From JBDHWG01 sp046328505 (GTDB lineage Bacteria; Chloroflexota; Anaerolineae; Epilineales; JAHCIE01), in NCBI GenBank assembly GCA_046328505.1, contig JAXLWL010000002.1, positions 1,674,001-1,738,000 on the forward strand: DNA of 64,000 nt. Direction: 5' to 3'. Of this stretch, positions 27,687 to 36,523 are shown in pieces. The notes under the pieces were generated by a model. That model did not search any database and was not told where the DNA came from. It was given only the letters and a program-made list of their open reading frames with translations. Each line of letters opens with the position of its first letter. The stretch's first letter is position 1. A program made the translations under genes and the position numbers.

Positions 27687-29312
27687 ATGGAACTCACACG
27701 CCGACGTTTCCTGCAGTATAGCGGCGCCGCTGCTCTGGCGTTGATGGGCGGGGCGACAGCCGAAGCCGCGTCCCACTCGAGCGCAGTCGGCCCGCTCGGC
27801 GCCCTCGGCTTTCCCTGGTCGGCCAGGACCGCCGGCACGCCGCCGTTCGCTGTGCACGTCCTCAGCCGGTTTGCTTACGGCCACACGGCGGCCGACATGG
27901 CCGCGATACAGTCCGGCACGTTCGATGTGAACGCCTGGTTCGAGCAGCAACTCTACCCCGACGATACAGAGAGCGACACCCTCACGGCGAAGCTCAACAC
28001 CCTGGAATCGATCTCCAAGTCCGCCTACCAGCTGTTCACCGACTACCCGCAAACGGCCGCGCAGCAGGGCGGGCCGTCCGTGTACACGGTGGTCATGCCC
28101 GACATTGTGCGCGCCACGCTCCTACGCAAGGTCTACTCGAAGTGGCAGGTCAAGGAAGTCATGGTCGACTTCTGGACCGACCATTTCAACATCGATTACA
28201 CCAAGGACCTGTGCAAGTGGACGACGACAGTTCACGACCGCGACCACATCCGGCCGAATGCGCTTGGCAACTTCAAGACTCTCTTGATGGCGGACGCCAA
28301 GAGCGCGGCGATGATGGACTACCTGGATAACTGGGAGAATCACAAGCGAGCGCCGAACGAGAACTACGCCCGCGAGATCATGGAGCTGCATACACTGGGC
28401 GTGGACGGCGGCTACACGCAGCAGGACGTGCAGCAGCTCGCCAGGGTGCTGACAGGATGGACATACTACCGGCCGCAGCTGACAAACATCCAGCCCAACG
28501 CCGGCGTGTGGTACTTCAACGCCAACGACCACGACACGTCCAACAAGCTCGTCCTGGGCAATAGCATCGCCGGACAGAGCGGCACGGCGGGCATCCAGGA
28601 AGGCGAGCAGGTCATCGACATCCTGGCCAATCACCGCTCGACGGCCCACTTCATCGCCAAGAAGCTCTGCCGCAAGTTCGTCTCCGACACGCCGTCCGAC
28701 TCCCTGATCAACAGCATCGCCGACGTGTTCTACAGCAACCGGTCTGCCCCGGACCAAATCGCCATCGTCCTGCGCGCGATTCTCGACTCCGACGAGTTCA
28801 AGAACTCTACCGGGCAAAAGGCGAAGCGCCCCCTCGACTTCATCCCGGCGGCGATGCGCGCGGTGGACTGCGATACCCTGATGCCCCAGAGTGTCTGGAG
28901 GACTGGCTCCGGCTTCCCTGCATCGATCGGCACGATGGGCCAGCCACTGTTCAATCATGGGTTCCCCAACGGCTACCCGGACACCGCGGCGGATTGGGTC
29001 AACTCTAATGATCTGCTGGCGCGCTGGAACTTCTCTATCGCGATGATGGAAAACAAGCTCGGCGCCGGCACGACCACCGACCTCAAAGCATGGGTCCAGT
29101 CCATCAATCCGACAACGGCCGACGCCCTGGTAGACGCGATGACGATGCGCGTGCTGGGCTATGCCATCGACGCGGCCGACCGCACATCGCTCGTCAACTA
29201 CGTCAGTAACAACAACCCGGCCGGCTTCCAGTTGAACAATACCGTCTTGAGCGTGAAGGTCCCGGAGCTGGCGGCGCTCTTGCTGGCGTCGCCCTACTTC
29301 CAGGCTCGTTAG
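27687..29312 (+). CDS. DUF1800 family protein with Tat signal
   Basis: 541 aa. Twin-arginine signal at the start (LTRRRFLQYSGAAALALMGG), then the DUF1800 body (HVLSRFAYGHTAADM, NFKTLLMADAKSAAMMDYLDN, NENYAREIMELHTLGVDGGYTQQDVQQLARVLTGW). The family is exported, of unknown activity, and is almost always paired with a DUF1501 protein, as here. GAGGAG lies ten bases before the ATG. The Tat translocase genes lie just downstream. Confidence 0.9.
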   Translation: MELTRRRFLQYSGAAALALMGGATAEAASHSSAVGPLGALGFPWSARTAGTPPFAVHVLSRFAYGHTAADMAAIQSGTFDVNAWFEQQLYPDDTESDTLTAKLNTLESISKSAYQLFTDYPQTAAQQGGPSVYTVVMPDIVRATLLRKVYSKWQVKEVMVDFWTDHFNIDYTKDLCKWTTTVHDRDHIRPNALGNFKTLLMADAKSAAMMDYLDNWENHKRAPNENYAREIMELHTLGVDGGYTQQDVQQLARVLTGWTYYRPQLTNIQPNAGVWYFNANDHDTSNKLVLGNSIAGQSGTAGIQEGEQVIDILANHRSTAHFIAKKLCRKFVSDTPSDSLINSIADVFYSNRSAPDQIAIVLRAILDSDEFKNSTGQKAKRPLDFIPAAMRAVDCDTLMPQSVWRTGSGFPASIGTMGQPLFNHGFPNGYPDTAADWVNSNDLLARWNFSIAMMENKLGAGTTTDLKAWVQSINPTTADALVDAMTMRVLGYAIDAADRTSLVNYVSNNNPAGFQLNNTVLSVKVPELAALLLASPYFQAR

Positions 29313-29334
29313 CAGGGTTATCAGGAGAGTGACA

Positions 29335-30681
29335 ATGTCCATTTTCGATCGACGCCAGTTTCTGAAGACGAGTTTGCAGTCGAGTCTGTTGGCGATTACC
29401 GGCCTGTCGCTGCCATCGTGGATGCCGCGCGTCGTGTTCGGCGCGCCCGAGAAGTCGCCACGCGGCGATACGCTCGTCGTCATCTTCATGCGCGGCGCGG
29501 CCGACGGCATGAACATCGTCGTTCCGTATAGCGCCGCCGAGTACCACTCGTCGCGCACGCGCATCGGCCTGGACGAGCCTGGCAAGGGGATGAGCACGTC
29601 TGTGATCGACCTGGGCAGTGTCGAGGGCCGCAACCCGGTCGCGTTCGGCTTCAACCCCGTCCTGACCAAAATGAAGGAGCTGTGGGACGAGCGCGCGCTG
29701 GCCGTCGTACACGCCGTCGGCTCCCCCGACCCGACCCACTCCCACTTCGATGCGATGGACTACATGGAGCGCGGCACGCCGGGCGAGAAGCAAATCCCGA
29801 CCGGCTGGCTGGCCCGCCACCTGGCGAGCGTCGCCTCGACCAACAACTCTCCGTTCCGCGCGGTCGGGATGGGCGGCACGGTGCAGGCAGCGCTCCGCGG
29901 CCCGGTCCCGGTCACGGCATTGCAGAGCATCGCCACCTACCACCTCAACGGCAACACGCAGGAGATCGCCAAGATTCAGGCGACGCTGGCCTCCCTCTAC
30001 CAGGGGACAGGCGGGATCGAGGAGCAAGGCCAGGACACCTTCGAGGCGCTGGGGATTCTCAAGAACATCGCCGCCGGCGGACGGTATCAGCCGGCCCACG
30101 GCGCGCAGTACCCGCAGACGGGCTACGGCCAGGCGCTCCAGACGGTCGCCCAGCTCATCAAGTCCGACGTTGGGTTGGAGGTTGCGTGCGTCGACATCGG
30201 CGGCTGGGACACTCACGCCGGCGAGGGCGACGCGACACCCGCGGGCAACAACCTCCCCGCCTTGCTGGACCAGCTTCAGACTGGCCTGCACGCCTTCTAC
30301 ACAGACCTGGGGGCGCGCATGAATCAGACACTCGTGGTGACTATGTCCGAGTTCGGGCGGCGGCTGGCCGACAACGCATCCAACGGCACCGACCACGGCC
30401 ACGGTAATGTCATGTTCCTGATGGGCGGCGGTGTCAACGGCGGCCAGGTCTACACCGACTGGCCGGGCCTCGCGCCCAACCAGCTCTACGGCCCGGGCGA
30501 CCTGGCTATCACGACCGACTTTCGCGACGTGCTCGGCGAGGTCGTTCGGCTGCGCCTGGGCAACAACCGCCTGGATCAGGTCTTCCCCAGCTACACGACC
30601 TTCAAGGCGCTCAACGTGCTCAAGCCGCGAACCATCGCGCTGGAGGCCGCGTCGCCAGCGATTCTGGCAGCCGCACGATAG
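29335..30681 (+). CDS. DUF1501 family protein (alkaline-phosphatase-fold clan) with Tat signal
   Basis: 448 aa from the ATG at 29335 (AGGAGAG upstream). Tat signal DRRQFLKTSLQSSLLAITGL. The body has RGAADGMNIVVPYS, DPTHSHFDAMDYMERGTPG, IGGWDTHAGEG and MSEFGRRLADNASNGTDHGHGNVMFLMGG, the metal-ligand-like Asp/His positions typical of DUF1501, which belongs to the alkaline-phosphatase-like superfamily. Substrate unknown. Follows the DUF1800 gene by 22 bases, so one operon behind the 11-bp repeat promoter. Confidence 0.9.
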   Translation: MSIFDRRQFLKTSLQSSLLAITGLSLPSWMPRVVFGAPEKSPRGDTLVVIFMRGAADGMNIVVPYSAAEYHSSRTRIGLDEPGKGMSTSVIDLGSVEGRNPVAFGFNPVLTKMKELWDERALAVVHAVGSPDPTHSHFDAMDYMERGTPGEKQIPTGWLARHLASVASTNNSPFRAVGMGGTVQAALRGPVPVTALQSIATYHLNGNTQEIAKIQATLASLYQGTGGIEEQGQDTFEALGILKNIAAGGRYQPAHGAQYPQTGYGQALQTVAQLIKSDVGLEVACVDIGGWDTHAGEGDATPAGNNLPALLDQLQTGLHAFYTDLGARMNQTLVVTMSEFGRRLADNASNGTDHGHGNVMFLMGGGVNGGQVYTDWPGLAPNQLYGPGDLAITTDFRDVLGEVVRLRLGNNRLDQVFPSYTTFKALNVLKPRTIALEAASPAILAAAR

Positions 30682-30703
30682 AGGGGCATCTCACAAGCGG
30701 ACC

Positions 30704-30726
30704 GGGGCGCCAGCGACAGGCGCCCC
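30704..30726 (+). terminator. GC hairpin after the DUF1501 gene
   Basis: GGGGCGCC, seven-base loop, GGCGCCCC, no U-run. May end or pause the DUF1800-DUF1501 transcript before tatA. Confidence 0.4.
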
Positions 30727-30744
30727 AACGTCACGCCGTGAGGC

Positions 30745-30773
30745 TTTCGCATCGCGTCAACTTGGTGTATAAT
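30745..30773 (+). promoter_or_regulatory. Possible promoter of tatA-tatC
   Basis: TTTCGC, 17 bases, TATAAT. Good -10, weak -35. About 55 bases ahead of the tatA ATG. Confidence 0.4.
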
Positions 30774-30832
30774 ATGGCCATCGGCATACGGTCACCGGCG
30801 CCCGCCGGTCGTATCACAGGAGAGTGTTTGAC

Positions 30833-31120
30833 ATGTTTGGTTTGCAGCCACTTCACCTGATTCTGATTGTCATCGTCGCGCTGATCATCTTCGGCCCCAA
30901 GCGCCTGCCCGAGATCGGCCGCGCCCTTGGCAAGTCGATCAACGAGTTCAAGGCGGCCAGCCGCGAGATGACCGAGTCCTTCTCAACGGAGACCTCCGCC
31001 CAGACACCACCTGCCCAGCCGGTCGCGCCTGTCGTGCAGCCCGCCCCCAACACGATCGCTCAGCAGAAAGATGTAAACAGCGCGCCCGCGGCGACCGACG
31101 GCACACAGTCTGGCTCCTGA
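30833..31120 (+). CDS. tatA: Sec-independent translocase subunit TatA/TatE
   Basis: 95 aa from the ATG at 30833, chosen because AGGAGAG lies eight bases upstream and would overlap the alternative GTG at 30824. One N-terminal membrane helix (LHLILIVIVALIIF), the FGPKRLPEIGRALGKSINEF hinge and amphipathic helix, then a polar Pro-rich tail, the standard TatA layout. Forms the pore ring of the twin-arginine export system. Next to tatC and two proteins with Tat signals. Confidence 0.93.
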   Translation: MFGLQPLHLILIVIVALIIFGPKRLPEIGRALGKSINEFKAASREMTESFSTETSAQTPPAQPVAPVVQPAPNTIAQQKDVNSAPAATDGTQSGS

Positions 31121-31196
31121 GCCACGCGGTAGGCGTAACGGCACGTGCGTCTGACTTACACGGCGTGGGTATGCAGTTGCGAGCGAGCGAGCCACT

Positions 31197-31952
31197 ATGG
31201 ACCCCTATGAAGCGCGCATGTCGTTGACGGACCACCTGGAGGAACTGCGACGGCGGCTGATCAAGTCCATCATCATTATCGCTGTGGCCACGGCGCTATG
31301 TTACATCTTTAGCGACCAGATTCTCGCCTTCCTCAAGGCCCCGGCGGGCGATCTCATCGAGAAGTTTGTCGCATTCAGCCCGATGGACGGCTTCATCATC
31401 AAGATGAAGGTGGCCCTCTACGCCGGTCTGGTTCTGTCGTGCCCATTTTGGGTGTGGCAGCTGATCCAGTTCATCGTGCCTGGCCTGACACCCTCGGAGC
31501 GCCGCTTCCTCATTCCTGCCACCCTCGCGACTGCCGGGTTGTTCCTCCTCGGGTCATTCGCCGGTTATCTCTCCCTCGGCACGACAATGCGCGTGCTCAT
31601 CGGGATGTTTGGCTCCCAGATTGAGTACCTGCCGACCGCCGGCAGTTATGTCCAGCTCGTCATCTTCCTGCTGCTGGCCTGGGGTCTGGCATTCGAGACG
31701 CCGGTGATCGTTGTGGCCCTGGTCTACGTCGGATTGCTGGAGCCGGCGACGCTGCGCAAGCACCGTCGCATAGCCTACTTTGTCATGTTCGTTTTCGCCG
31801 AGATTGTGACCCCCGTCTCCGACCCCATCGTCGCGCCCATGATTATCATGATCCCCATGGTGGCGCTGTTCGAGATTGCCATTCTCATCTCGGACCGCGT
31901 CTTTGCCCGACGGCGAGCCTCGGAGCTATCCACAACCGGCAGCGGGCGGTAA
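31197..31952 (+). CDS. tatC: Sec-independent translocase subunit TatC
   Basis: 251 aa with six hydrophobic helices. The N-terminus shows the signature MSLTDHLEELRRRLIKS and the first loop holds FSPMDGFIIKMKVALYAGLVLSCPFWVWQLIQF, with the conserved Glu/Phe region that reads the twin-arginine signal peptide. Lies 76 bases after tatA and ends at a rho-independent terminator. Confidence 0.95.
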   Translation: MDPYEARMSLTDHLEELRRRLIKSIIIIAVATALCYIFSDQILAFLKAPAGDLIEKFVAFSPMDGFIIKMKVALYAGLVLSCPFWVWQLIQFIVPGLTPSERRFLIPATLATAGLFLLGSFAGYLSLGTTMRVLIGMFGSQIEYLPTAGSYVQLVIFLLLAWGLAFETPVIVVALVYVGLLEPATLRKHRRIAYFVMFVFAEIVTPVSDPIVAPMIIMIPMVALFEIAILISDRVFARRRASELSTTGSGR

Positions 31953-31972
31953 CCCAGGTTCCTGACACGCGA

Positions 31973-31999
31973 AACGGGAAGTCAAGACTTCCCGTTTTT
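31973..31999 (+). terminator. Rho-independent terminator after tatC
   Basis: AACGGGAAGTC, two-base loop, GACTTCCCGTT followed by TTT. Perfect 11-bp stem. Confidence 0.8.
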
Positions 32000-32016
32000 G
32001 CCATCATCCTTCACTT

Positions 32017-32670
32017 ATGTCCACATCACAAGACACAGCCGCCTTTATTGCCGTCGAAGGCCCCATCGGCGTCGGGAAGACGACCCTCGCCAGGCTGCTT
32101 CAGCAGCAGTTTGGCGCTGAACTGCTGCTCGAGGTCTTCGAAGAGAACCCCTTCCTGGCCGCCTTCTACGGTGACCGCGCCCGCTACGCGTTCCAGACGC
32201 AGCTTTTCTTTCTTCTGAGCCGCTACCGCCACCAGAATGCTGAGGTTCCGGCCGCTCTGCTCCGCGGCCCCCTGGTCAGCGACTACATCTTCGCCAAGGA
32301 CCGCTTGTTCGCCGAGCTGAACCTGGTCGGCGACGAGATGGCATTGTACGAGAGCGTCCATGTGGCCCTCGCCGAGCGCGTGCGCGTGCCGGATGTGGTC
32401 GTCTATCTCCGGGCGAGTCTGCCGACGCTGATGGCGCGCATCGCCTTCCGCGACCGCTCCTACGAGCGCAACATGGACGCGGCCTATATCGAAACCCTGT
32501 CCCACGCCTATGACCGCTTCGTCGCCAACTACGTCAGCAGCCCGGTGCTGACGGTCGATACGGACGACGTCAACTTCCTCACCGACCCGGCCGCCGTGGC
32601 ATCCCTGGCCGACGACGTTCGCGCCGCCCTGGCCCAGGGTCCGCTGCAGGCCAGGCTGCCGCTGGAGTGA
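32017..32670 (+). CDS. Deoxynucleoside kinase (dAK/dGK type)
   Basis: 217 aa. P-loop GPIGVGKTTLA near the start, then EVFEENPFLAAFYGD, FQTQLFFLLSRYRHQ and YIFAKDRLFAELNL, which are the conserved segments of the deoxyadenosine/deoxyguanosine kinase family, with the arginine-rich lid FRDRSYERNMD. Phosphorylates a deoxynucleoside at the 5' position in purine salvage. Which base it prefers cannot be read from the sequence. Convergent with opcA, three bases apart. Confidence 0.88.
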   Translation: MSTSQDTAAFIAVEGPIGVGKTTLARLLQQQFGAELLLEVFEENPFLAAFYGDRARYAFQTQLFFLLSRYRHQNAEVPAALLRGPLVSDYIFAKDRLFAELNLVGDEMALYESVHVALAERVRVPDVVVYLRASLPTLMARIAFRDRSYERNMDAAYIETLSHAYDRFVANYVSSPVLTVDTDDVNFLTDPAAVASLADDVRAALAQGPLQARLPLE

Positions 32671-32673
32671 CTC

Positions 32674-33777
32674 TCACCCCGGCAAAGCCCTCGCCGCGTC
32701 GCGAAGCGCCGCCTGGTACAGCGAGTCGCGTGGGATGAGCCGCAGCTCCTCGGCCAGCAAATGTCCCGGCGTCGCGTAATGCATGCGCGAGACGTGCTCG
32801 ACCGGCCGCGCATCGCCGACGCTGTATTCAGTGCGGATTAGCGTTCGATCGTCGCACCACGCGATATCCACGTAGGCGGTTGCGCCGCGCGTCACAGACA
32901 GGCGGACGTGGGCTAGCTCCCCCTTGACGTCGGCGCATGAGTCGCTGGGCCGGATATCCACCTCGATGTGGCGGCTGCCATGCCGGAAGCGTGCCGTCCA
33001 CGCGCCTAGATCGCCAAAGAGCGCCGTCGGCTCCCACTTCAGACGGTTCATCAGCCACCCCATGTAGAGCAGCGCCTGCACGGGCGTGCCGCCCGCGCCG
33101 TAGACCAGCTCGACGCGGTCGAGGCGAGGGAGAGCGGGCCGGGTATCGGACATATCGAACAACCGCGCCGTCCACTGCCGCCAGGGTGTGAGACGTCCCC
33201 AGGTGAAGTCACCGACACCGGTCCAGCGTCCGCCCTCGGCGACCAGTCGGGCCAGCCGTTCCAGGTCGACCACCGGCTCGGGGAACGTCATCGAATCTAT
33301 GAGCACCCGGTCGGCGATGGCGGCCAGGCGAGGGAATAGCGGATCGTTGAGGGGTGTCCGGCCAATCCACCACACGACCGTTGGCACCGACGAGATGAGA
33401 TGCGGCAGAGCAAACTCCGGCAGCAGATGGACGCTGTCGGCGCCGGCCGTCAGGGTCAGGCACTCGGCGTAGGTCGGCGCCATCGCCGGCCCTGCTGGAT
33501 GCAAGAGCGCTGAAACGCGCGCCTGCACCCCATTGGCGCCCTGCGGCCGCAGAATGATGACGCGGCCCGGGTGAACGGCCAGGGCCTCGCCGAGAATATC
33601 CGTCAGATCGGGCTCATGGTCACATTCCATCACGAGCAGGTTGAGCACCGCCGGACTCGGGCTGGCGCCGTTCGCCTGCGAAGACATCTGTCCCCGCAGC
33701 GCCGCGAGCTCAGTATCCACTTTCGCGATGTCTATGTTGCGCTCGAATTCCACCCGTGCTACAGGTTCCGCGGTCAT
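32674..33777 (-). CDS. opcA: Glucose-6-phosphate dehydrogenase assembly protein OpcA
   Basis: 367 aa from the ATG at 33777 (GGGGGAG upstream); a longer frame to 33930 overlaps zwf and is a poorer start. The OpcA/CpcA pattern is clear: NLLVMECDHEPDLTDILGE, HPGRVIILRP, HLLPEFALPHLISSVPTVVWWIGRTPL, DRVLIDSMTF. OpcA activates and assembles Zwf in cyanobacteria and actinobacteria. It follows zwf by 17 bases, so one operon. Confidence 0.88.
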   Translation of the reverse strand: MTAEPVARVEFERNIDIAKVDTELAALRGQMSSQANGASPSPAVLNLLVMECDHEPDLTDILGEALAVHPGRVIILRPQGANGVQARVSALLHPAGPAMAPTYAECLTLTAGADSVHLLPEFALPHLISSVPTVVWWIGRTPLNDPLFPRLAAIADRVLIDSMTFPEPVVDLERLARLVAEGGRWTGVGDFTWGRLTPWRQWTARLFDMSDTRPALPRLDRVELVYGAGGTPVQALLYMGWLMNRLKWEPTALFGDLGAWTARFRHGSRHIEVDIRPSDSCADVKGELAHVRLSVTRGATAYVDIAWCDDRTLIRTEYSVGDARPVEHVSRMHYATPGHLLAEELRLIPRDSLYQAALRDAARALPG

Positions 33778-33794
33778 AGCTCCCCCTTGGCGTG

Positions 33795-35345
33795 TTACGG
33801 ACGGCGCCAGCGCCGGCCTGTGCGCTCCACAAAAGCGTCGGCGTCGGCTGGTCCCCAGCTGCCGGACGGGTATTCCTGCGGCGGGGGCATATCCTTCCAT
33901 CCGTCGAGAACGGGCTGGATGATGCGCCACTGCGCCTCGACCTCATCGTTGCGGGTGAACAATGTGGCATCCCCAAGCATCGCATCCAGCAACAGCCGCT
34001 CATACGCCTCGCGCTGCTCGCGGGCGAACGTCGTTCCGTAGCGAAAGTCCATGCTCACCGGACGGACGTGCATTTCCTGCCCGGGCACCTTTGCCTCAAA
34101 TCGGAGGCTGATGCCTTCGTTGGGCTGGATGTTCATGACAAGCTGATTGGGGCGCAGTCCACCGGTGGTAGCCTCCGGGAATAGCAGAAGCGGCGGCATC
34201 TTGAACTCGATCGCAATTTCGGTGACTCGCTTGGGCAGATGCTTGCCGGTGCGAAGATAGAACGGGACGCCGGCCCAGCGCCACGTATCCACATCAAGAC
34301 GCAGCGCCACGTAGGTCTCGGTCGTAGAGCCACGGGGCACGCCCTTCTCCTGGGCATAGCCGATGACCTGCCGGCCATGCATCACGCCAGGTCCGTACTG
34401 CCCGCGTACGGTTCGCCGCGCTGCCTCAAGCGGGTCCAGGGGCGGAATCGACCGCAATACCCTGACCTTCTCGTCACGGACGCTTCGGGCATCGAAAGCG
34501 ACGGGCGGGTCCATCGCAGTTACCGCCAGGAGCTGGAGGCCGTGATTCTGGATGATGTCGCGTAGCGCGCCCGACTGATCATAGTAGCCGCCGCGCCCTT
34601 CCACGCCGACCGTCTCAGCCACGGTAATCTGCACATTATCGATGTAACGGCGGTTCCAGATAGGCTCGAAGATGGCATTCGCGAAACGGAACACCATGAT
34701 GTTCTGCACCGTCTCCTTACCCAGGTAGTGGTCGATGCGGAAGACATCCTCCTCACCGAACGCTGTCAGGAGCAGGTCGTTGAGGTGGCGCGCGCTAGCT
34801 AGATCCTCCCCAAAGGGCTTCTCAACGATGATGCGCCGCCAGGCATTGACGTACTTGGGGCTGCCCATCTGCTCCAGCCTGAGGCGCGTGATGATGTCAT
34901 CGGCCACTGACGGCGGGGTCGCCAGGTAGAACAGACGATTCCCCTCCGTCCCGTTCTGCTCGTCTAGCTCGCTCAGCCGCTCTCGCAACCGGGTAAATCC
35001 GGCGTGATCGCCGTACGACGGAATCGAGACATAGAACAGGTGCTGGGCGAAGCTGTCCCAAATCTCTGGCTGGAAGTTGCCGTTACGGGAATGCTTCTCC
35101 ACGCCGCCGCGCACCGTGTCGCGGAAGGCCTCGTCGCTCATCTCCGTGCGCGCTACACCAACGACGCTGTAACGCTGCGGAAGGAGCCCATCACGGGCAA
35201 GATTATAGAGGGCTGGAATCAGCTTGCGGTGCGCCAGGTCGCCCGACGCGCCGAAGATGACCAGGGCGTTTGGTTCCGGGGTTCGCTCCAGGCGCAAACC
35301 GGCGTATAGCGGATTTTCCTCGATGAAAGTCTCAGCGATGGCCAT
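33795..35345 (-). CDS. zwf: Glucose-6-phosphate 1-dehydrogenase
   Basis: 516 aa, full length. NADP-binding FGASGDLAHRKLIPALYNL, then IVEKPFGEDLASARHLN and the active-site segment FRIDHYLGKETVQNIMVFRFAN, and AMDPPVAFDARSVRDEKVRVLR. Oxidises glucose 6-phosphate to 6-phosphogluconolactone in the oxidative pentose phosphate pathway. I chose the ATG at 35345 because AGGAG lies six bases upstream; an ATG two codons earlier would overlap it. A 15-bp palindrome lies in the leader. Confidence 0.96.
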   Translation of the reverse strand: MAIAETFIEENPLYAGLRLERTPEPNALVIFGASGDLAHRKLIPALYNLARDGLLPQRYSVVGVARTEMSDEAFRDTVRGGVEKHSRNGNFQPEIWDSFAQHLFYVSIPSYGDHAGFTRLRERLSELDEQNGTEGNRLFYLATPPSVADDIITRLRLEQMGSPKYVNAWRRIIVEKPFGEDLASARHLNDLLLTAFGEEDVFRIDHYLGKETVQNIMVFRFANAIFEPIWNRRYIDNVQITVAETVGVEGRGGYYDQSGALRDIIQNHGLQLLAVTAMDPPVAFDARSVRDEKVRVLRSIPPLDPLEAARRTVRGQYGPGVMHGRQVIGYAQEKGVPRGSTTETYVALRLDVDTWRWAGVPFYLRTGKHLPKRVTEIAIEFKMPPLLLFPEATTGGLRPNQLVMNIQPNEGISLRFEAKVPGQEMHVRPVSMDFRYGTTFAREQREAYERLLLDAMLGDATLFTRNDEVEAQWRIIQPVLDGWKDMPPPQEYPSGSWGPADADAFVERTGRRWRRP

Positions 35346-35361
35346 AGACATCTCCTGTGCA

Positions 35362-35376
35362 ACGAGTGCAACTCGT
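35362..35376. promoter_or_regulatory. Palindromic operator-like site between zwf and the HTH-Hsp20 gene
   Basis: ACGAGT, GCA, ACTCGT: a perfect 6-3-6 inverted repeat 17 bases ahead of the zwf start, between zwf and the divergent HTH-Hsp20 gene. Looks like a repressor or activator site in the zwf leader. The 11-mer GCAACGAGTGC that overlaps it recurs in the rpoN leader (40326-40336). Confidence 0.4.
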
Positions 35377-35502
35377 CTATATTCTAGACCGCCTAAGATG
35401 CTTTTCAAGTTCAACCAGAGATGGAGCATCAACGCAGCGTCGCCATCCAGATTGGGTAAGTTAGGGCGTATCTGCGCCGTCTAAGGGGTGGAGAGCAGGA
35501 CG

Positions 35503-36429
35503 ATGCAAAAAGTGATTCTGATTCTAACGCCCAGCCAACGCGCTGAACTGGAAGAACTCGCCGAGACAACGAACGATCCCGGTGCGCGCTTGCGCGCCCA
35601 GGCGCTGCTGCATATGACCCAGGCCCCGGGTTACCGCGAAGTCGCGCGGGTCTTTGCGATCAACGAGAGCGCCGTGCGTAAGTGGCATGCCGCCTATCGG
35701 CAGACGGGGATTGCCGGGCTTATGACCCGCCCGCGCTCTGGCCGCCCGTCGAAGCTCACAAGGGAAGACCGCCGACGCCTTAGCGAGGCGCTCGCCCACG
35801 AGCCGCAAGTCTTCGGCATCGATGAGCCGGTATGGACGGCGCGTGCCCTGAACCAGTACCTTCAGGCGATCAGCGACACCCAGGTGACAGACTGGACGCT
35901 GTGGTCTTTCATGCGCCAATGCCTCGCCGGCAGCGGTGCGAGCAGACCGCCCGGCGAGTCGACGGTGGATGGTGCTACAGGAATGACTCCGCAGGCTGAG
36001 ACGGCGGAGGATATCGCGGCCGACGTCGCGGCGCTGCGCGAGATGGTGACGCGGCTGCTCGGCGTGGACGTCCTAGAACCAGGCGGCGCTCCCCCCGCCA
36101 CTCAGGGCAACATTTTGCTGCCCGTCGACGTCTACCTGACAGACACCGCGGTGACGCTACTCGCATCGCTGCCGGGTGTGCGCCCAGAGGACGTCGAGAT
36201 TAGCTGGCAGGGCACGACTATTACGATCCAGGGCGAAGTACGGCCACCGGACGACGTGCAGTGGGCGCTCCAGGAGCGGCGCTACGGCCACTTCAGCCGC
36301 AGCCTGACCCTGGATATCCCCGTTGACGTAGAAAGCGCTGAAGCGACATTCGACAAGGGCGTGCTGATTCTGGTGCTGCCGCGCACCGACACCGGACGGA
36401 GTCGGCGCATCGAGATCAAGACCCGCTAG
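35503..36429 (+). CDS. Fusion of an IS630-type transposase HTH region with an Hsp20/alpha-crystallin domain
   Basis: 308 aa from the ATG at 35503 (GTG at 35488 is possible). Residues 10-75 form a homeodomain-like HTH (GYREVARVFAINESAVRKWHAAYRQTGI, then GLMTRPRSGRPSKLT), and 85-135 the second winged HTH of IS630-type transposases (LVEALAHE-like, IDEPVWTARALNQYL). The DDE catalytic domain is absent. After a 60-residue linker, residues 205-308 are a full Hsp20 domain: NILLPVDVYLTD, LPGVRPEDVEIS, RRYGHFSRSLTLDIPVD, and the GVLILVLPR motif. Inference: a DNA-binding protein with a chaperone-type sensing or oligomerising domain, perhaps a stress regulator. Divergent from zwf. Confidence 0.85.
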   Translation: MQKVILILTPSQRAELEELAETTNDPGARLRAQALLHMTQAPGYREVARVFAINESAVRKWHAAYRQTGIAGLMTRPRSGRPSKLTREDRRRLSEALAHEPQVFGIDEPVWTARALNQYLQAISDTQVTDWTLWSFMRQCLAGSGASRPPGESTVDGATGMTPQAETAEDIAADVAALREMVTRLLGVDVLEPGGAPPATQGNILLPVDVYLTDTAVTLLASLPGVRPEDVEISWQGTTITIQGEVRPPDDVQWALQERRYGHFSRSLTLDIPVDVESAEATFDKGVLILVLPRTDTGRSRRIEIKTR

Positions 36430-36465
36430 CGCGTCGAAGTCGACTTTTGTCGGCTCTTAGCTCAT

Positions 36466-36494
36466 TTGCGCGAGTGCCTCTTTAGCAGTATAAT
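36466..36494 (+). promoter_or_regulatory. Sigma-70-type promoter for lepB
   Basis: TTGCGC, 17 bases, TATAAT. Same boxes and spacing as the polX promoter. Start expected near 36501; GGGAG and the GTG start of lepB follow. Confidence 0.6.
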
Positions 36495-36523
36495 CAGCGA
36501 GAGTATGTGCAAAGGGAGTAAGT

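Noticed and set aside
28122..29669. 515-codon minus-strand frame across the DUF1800/DUF1501 junction
   Set aside because: Shadow of two recognised plus-strand genes; no ribosome site or family match.
29203..30402. 399-codon minus-strand frame
   Set aside because: Shadow of the DUF1501 gene.
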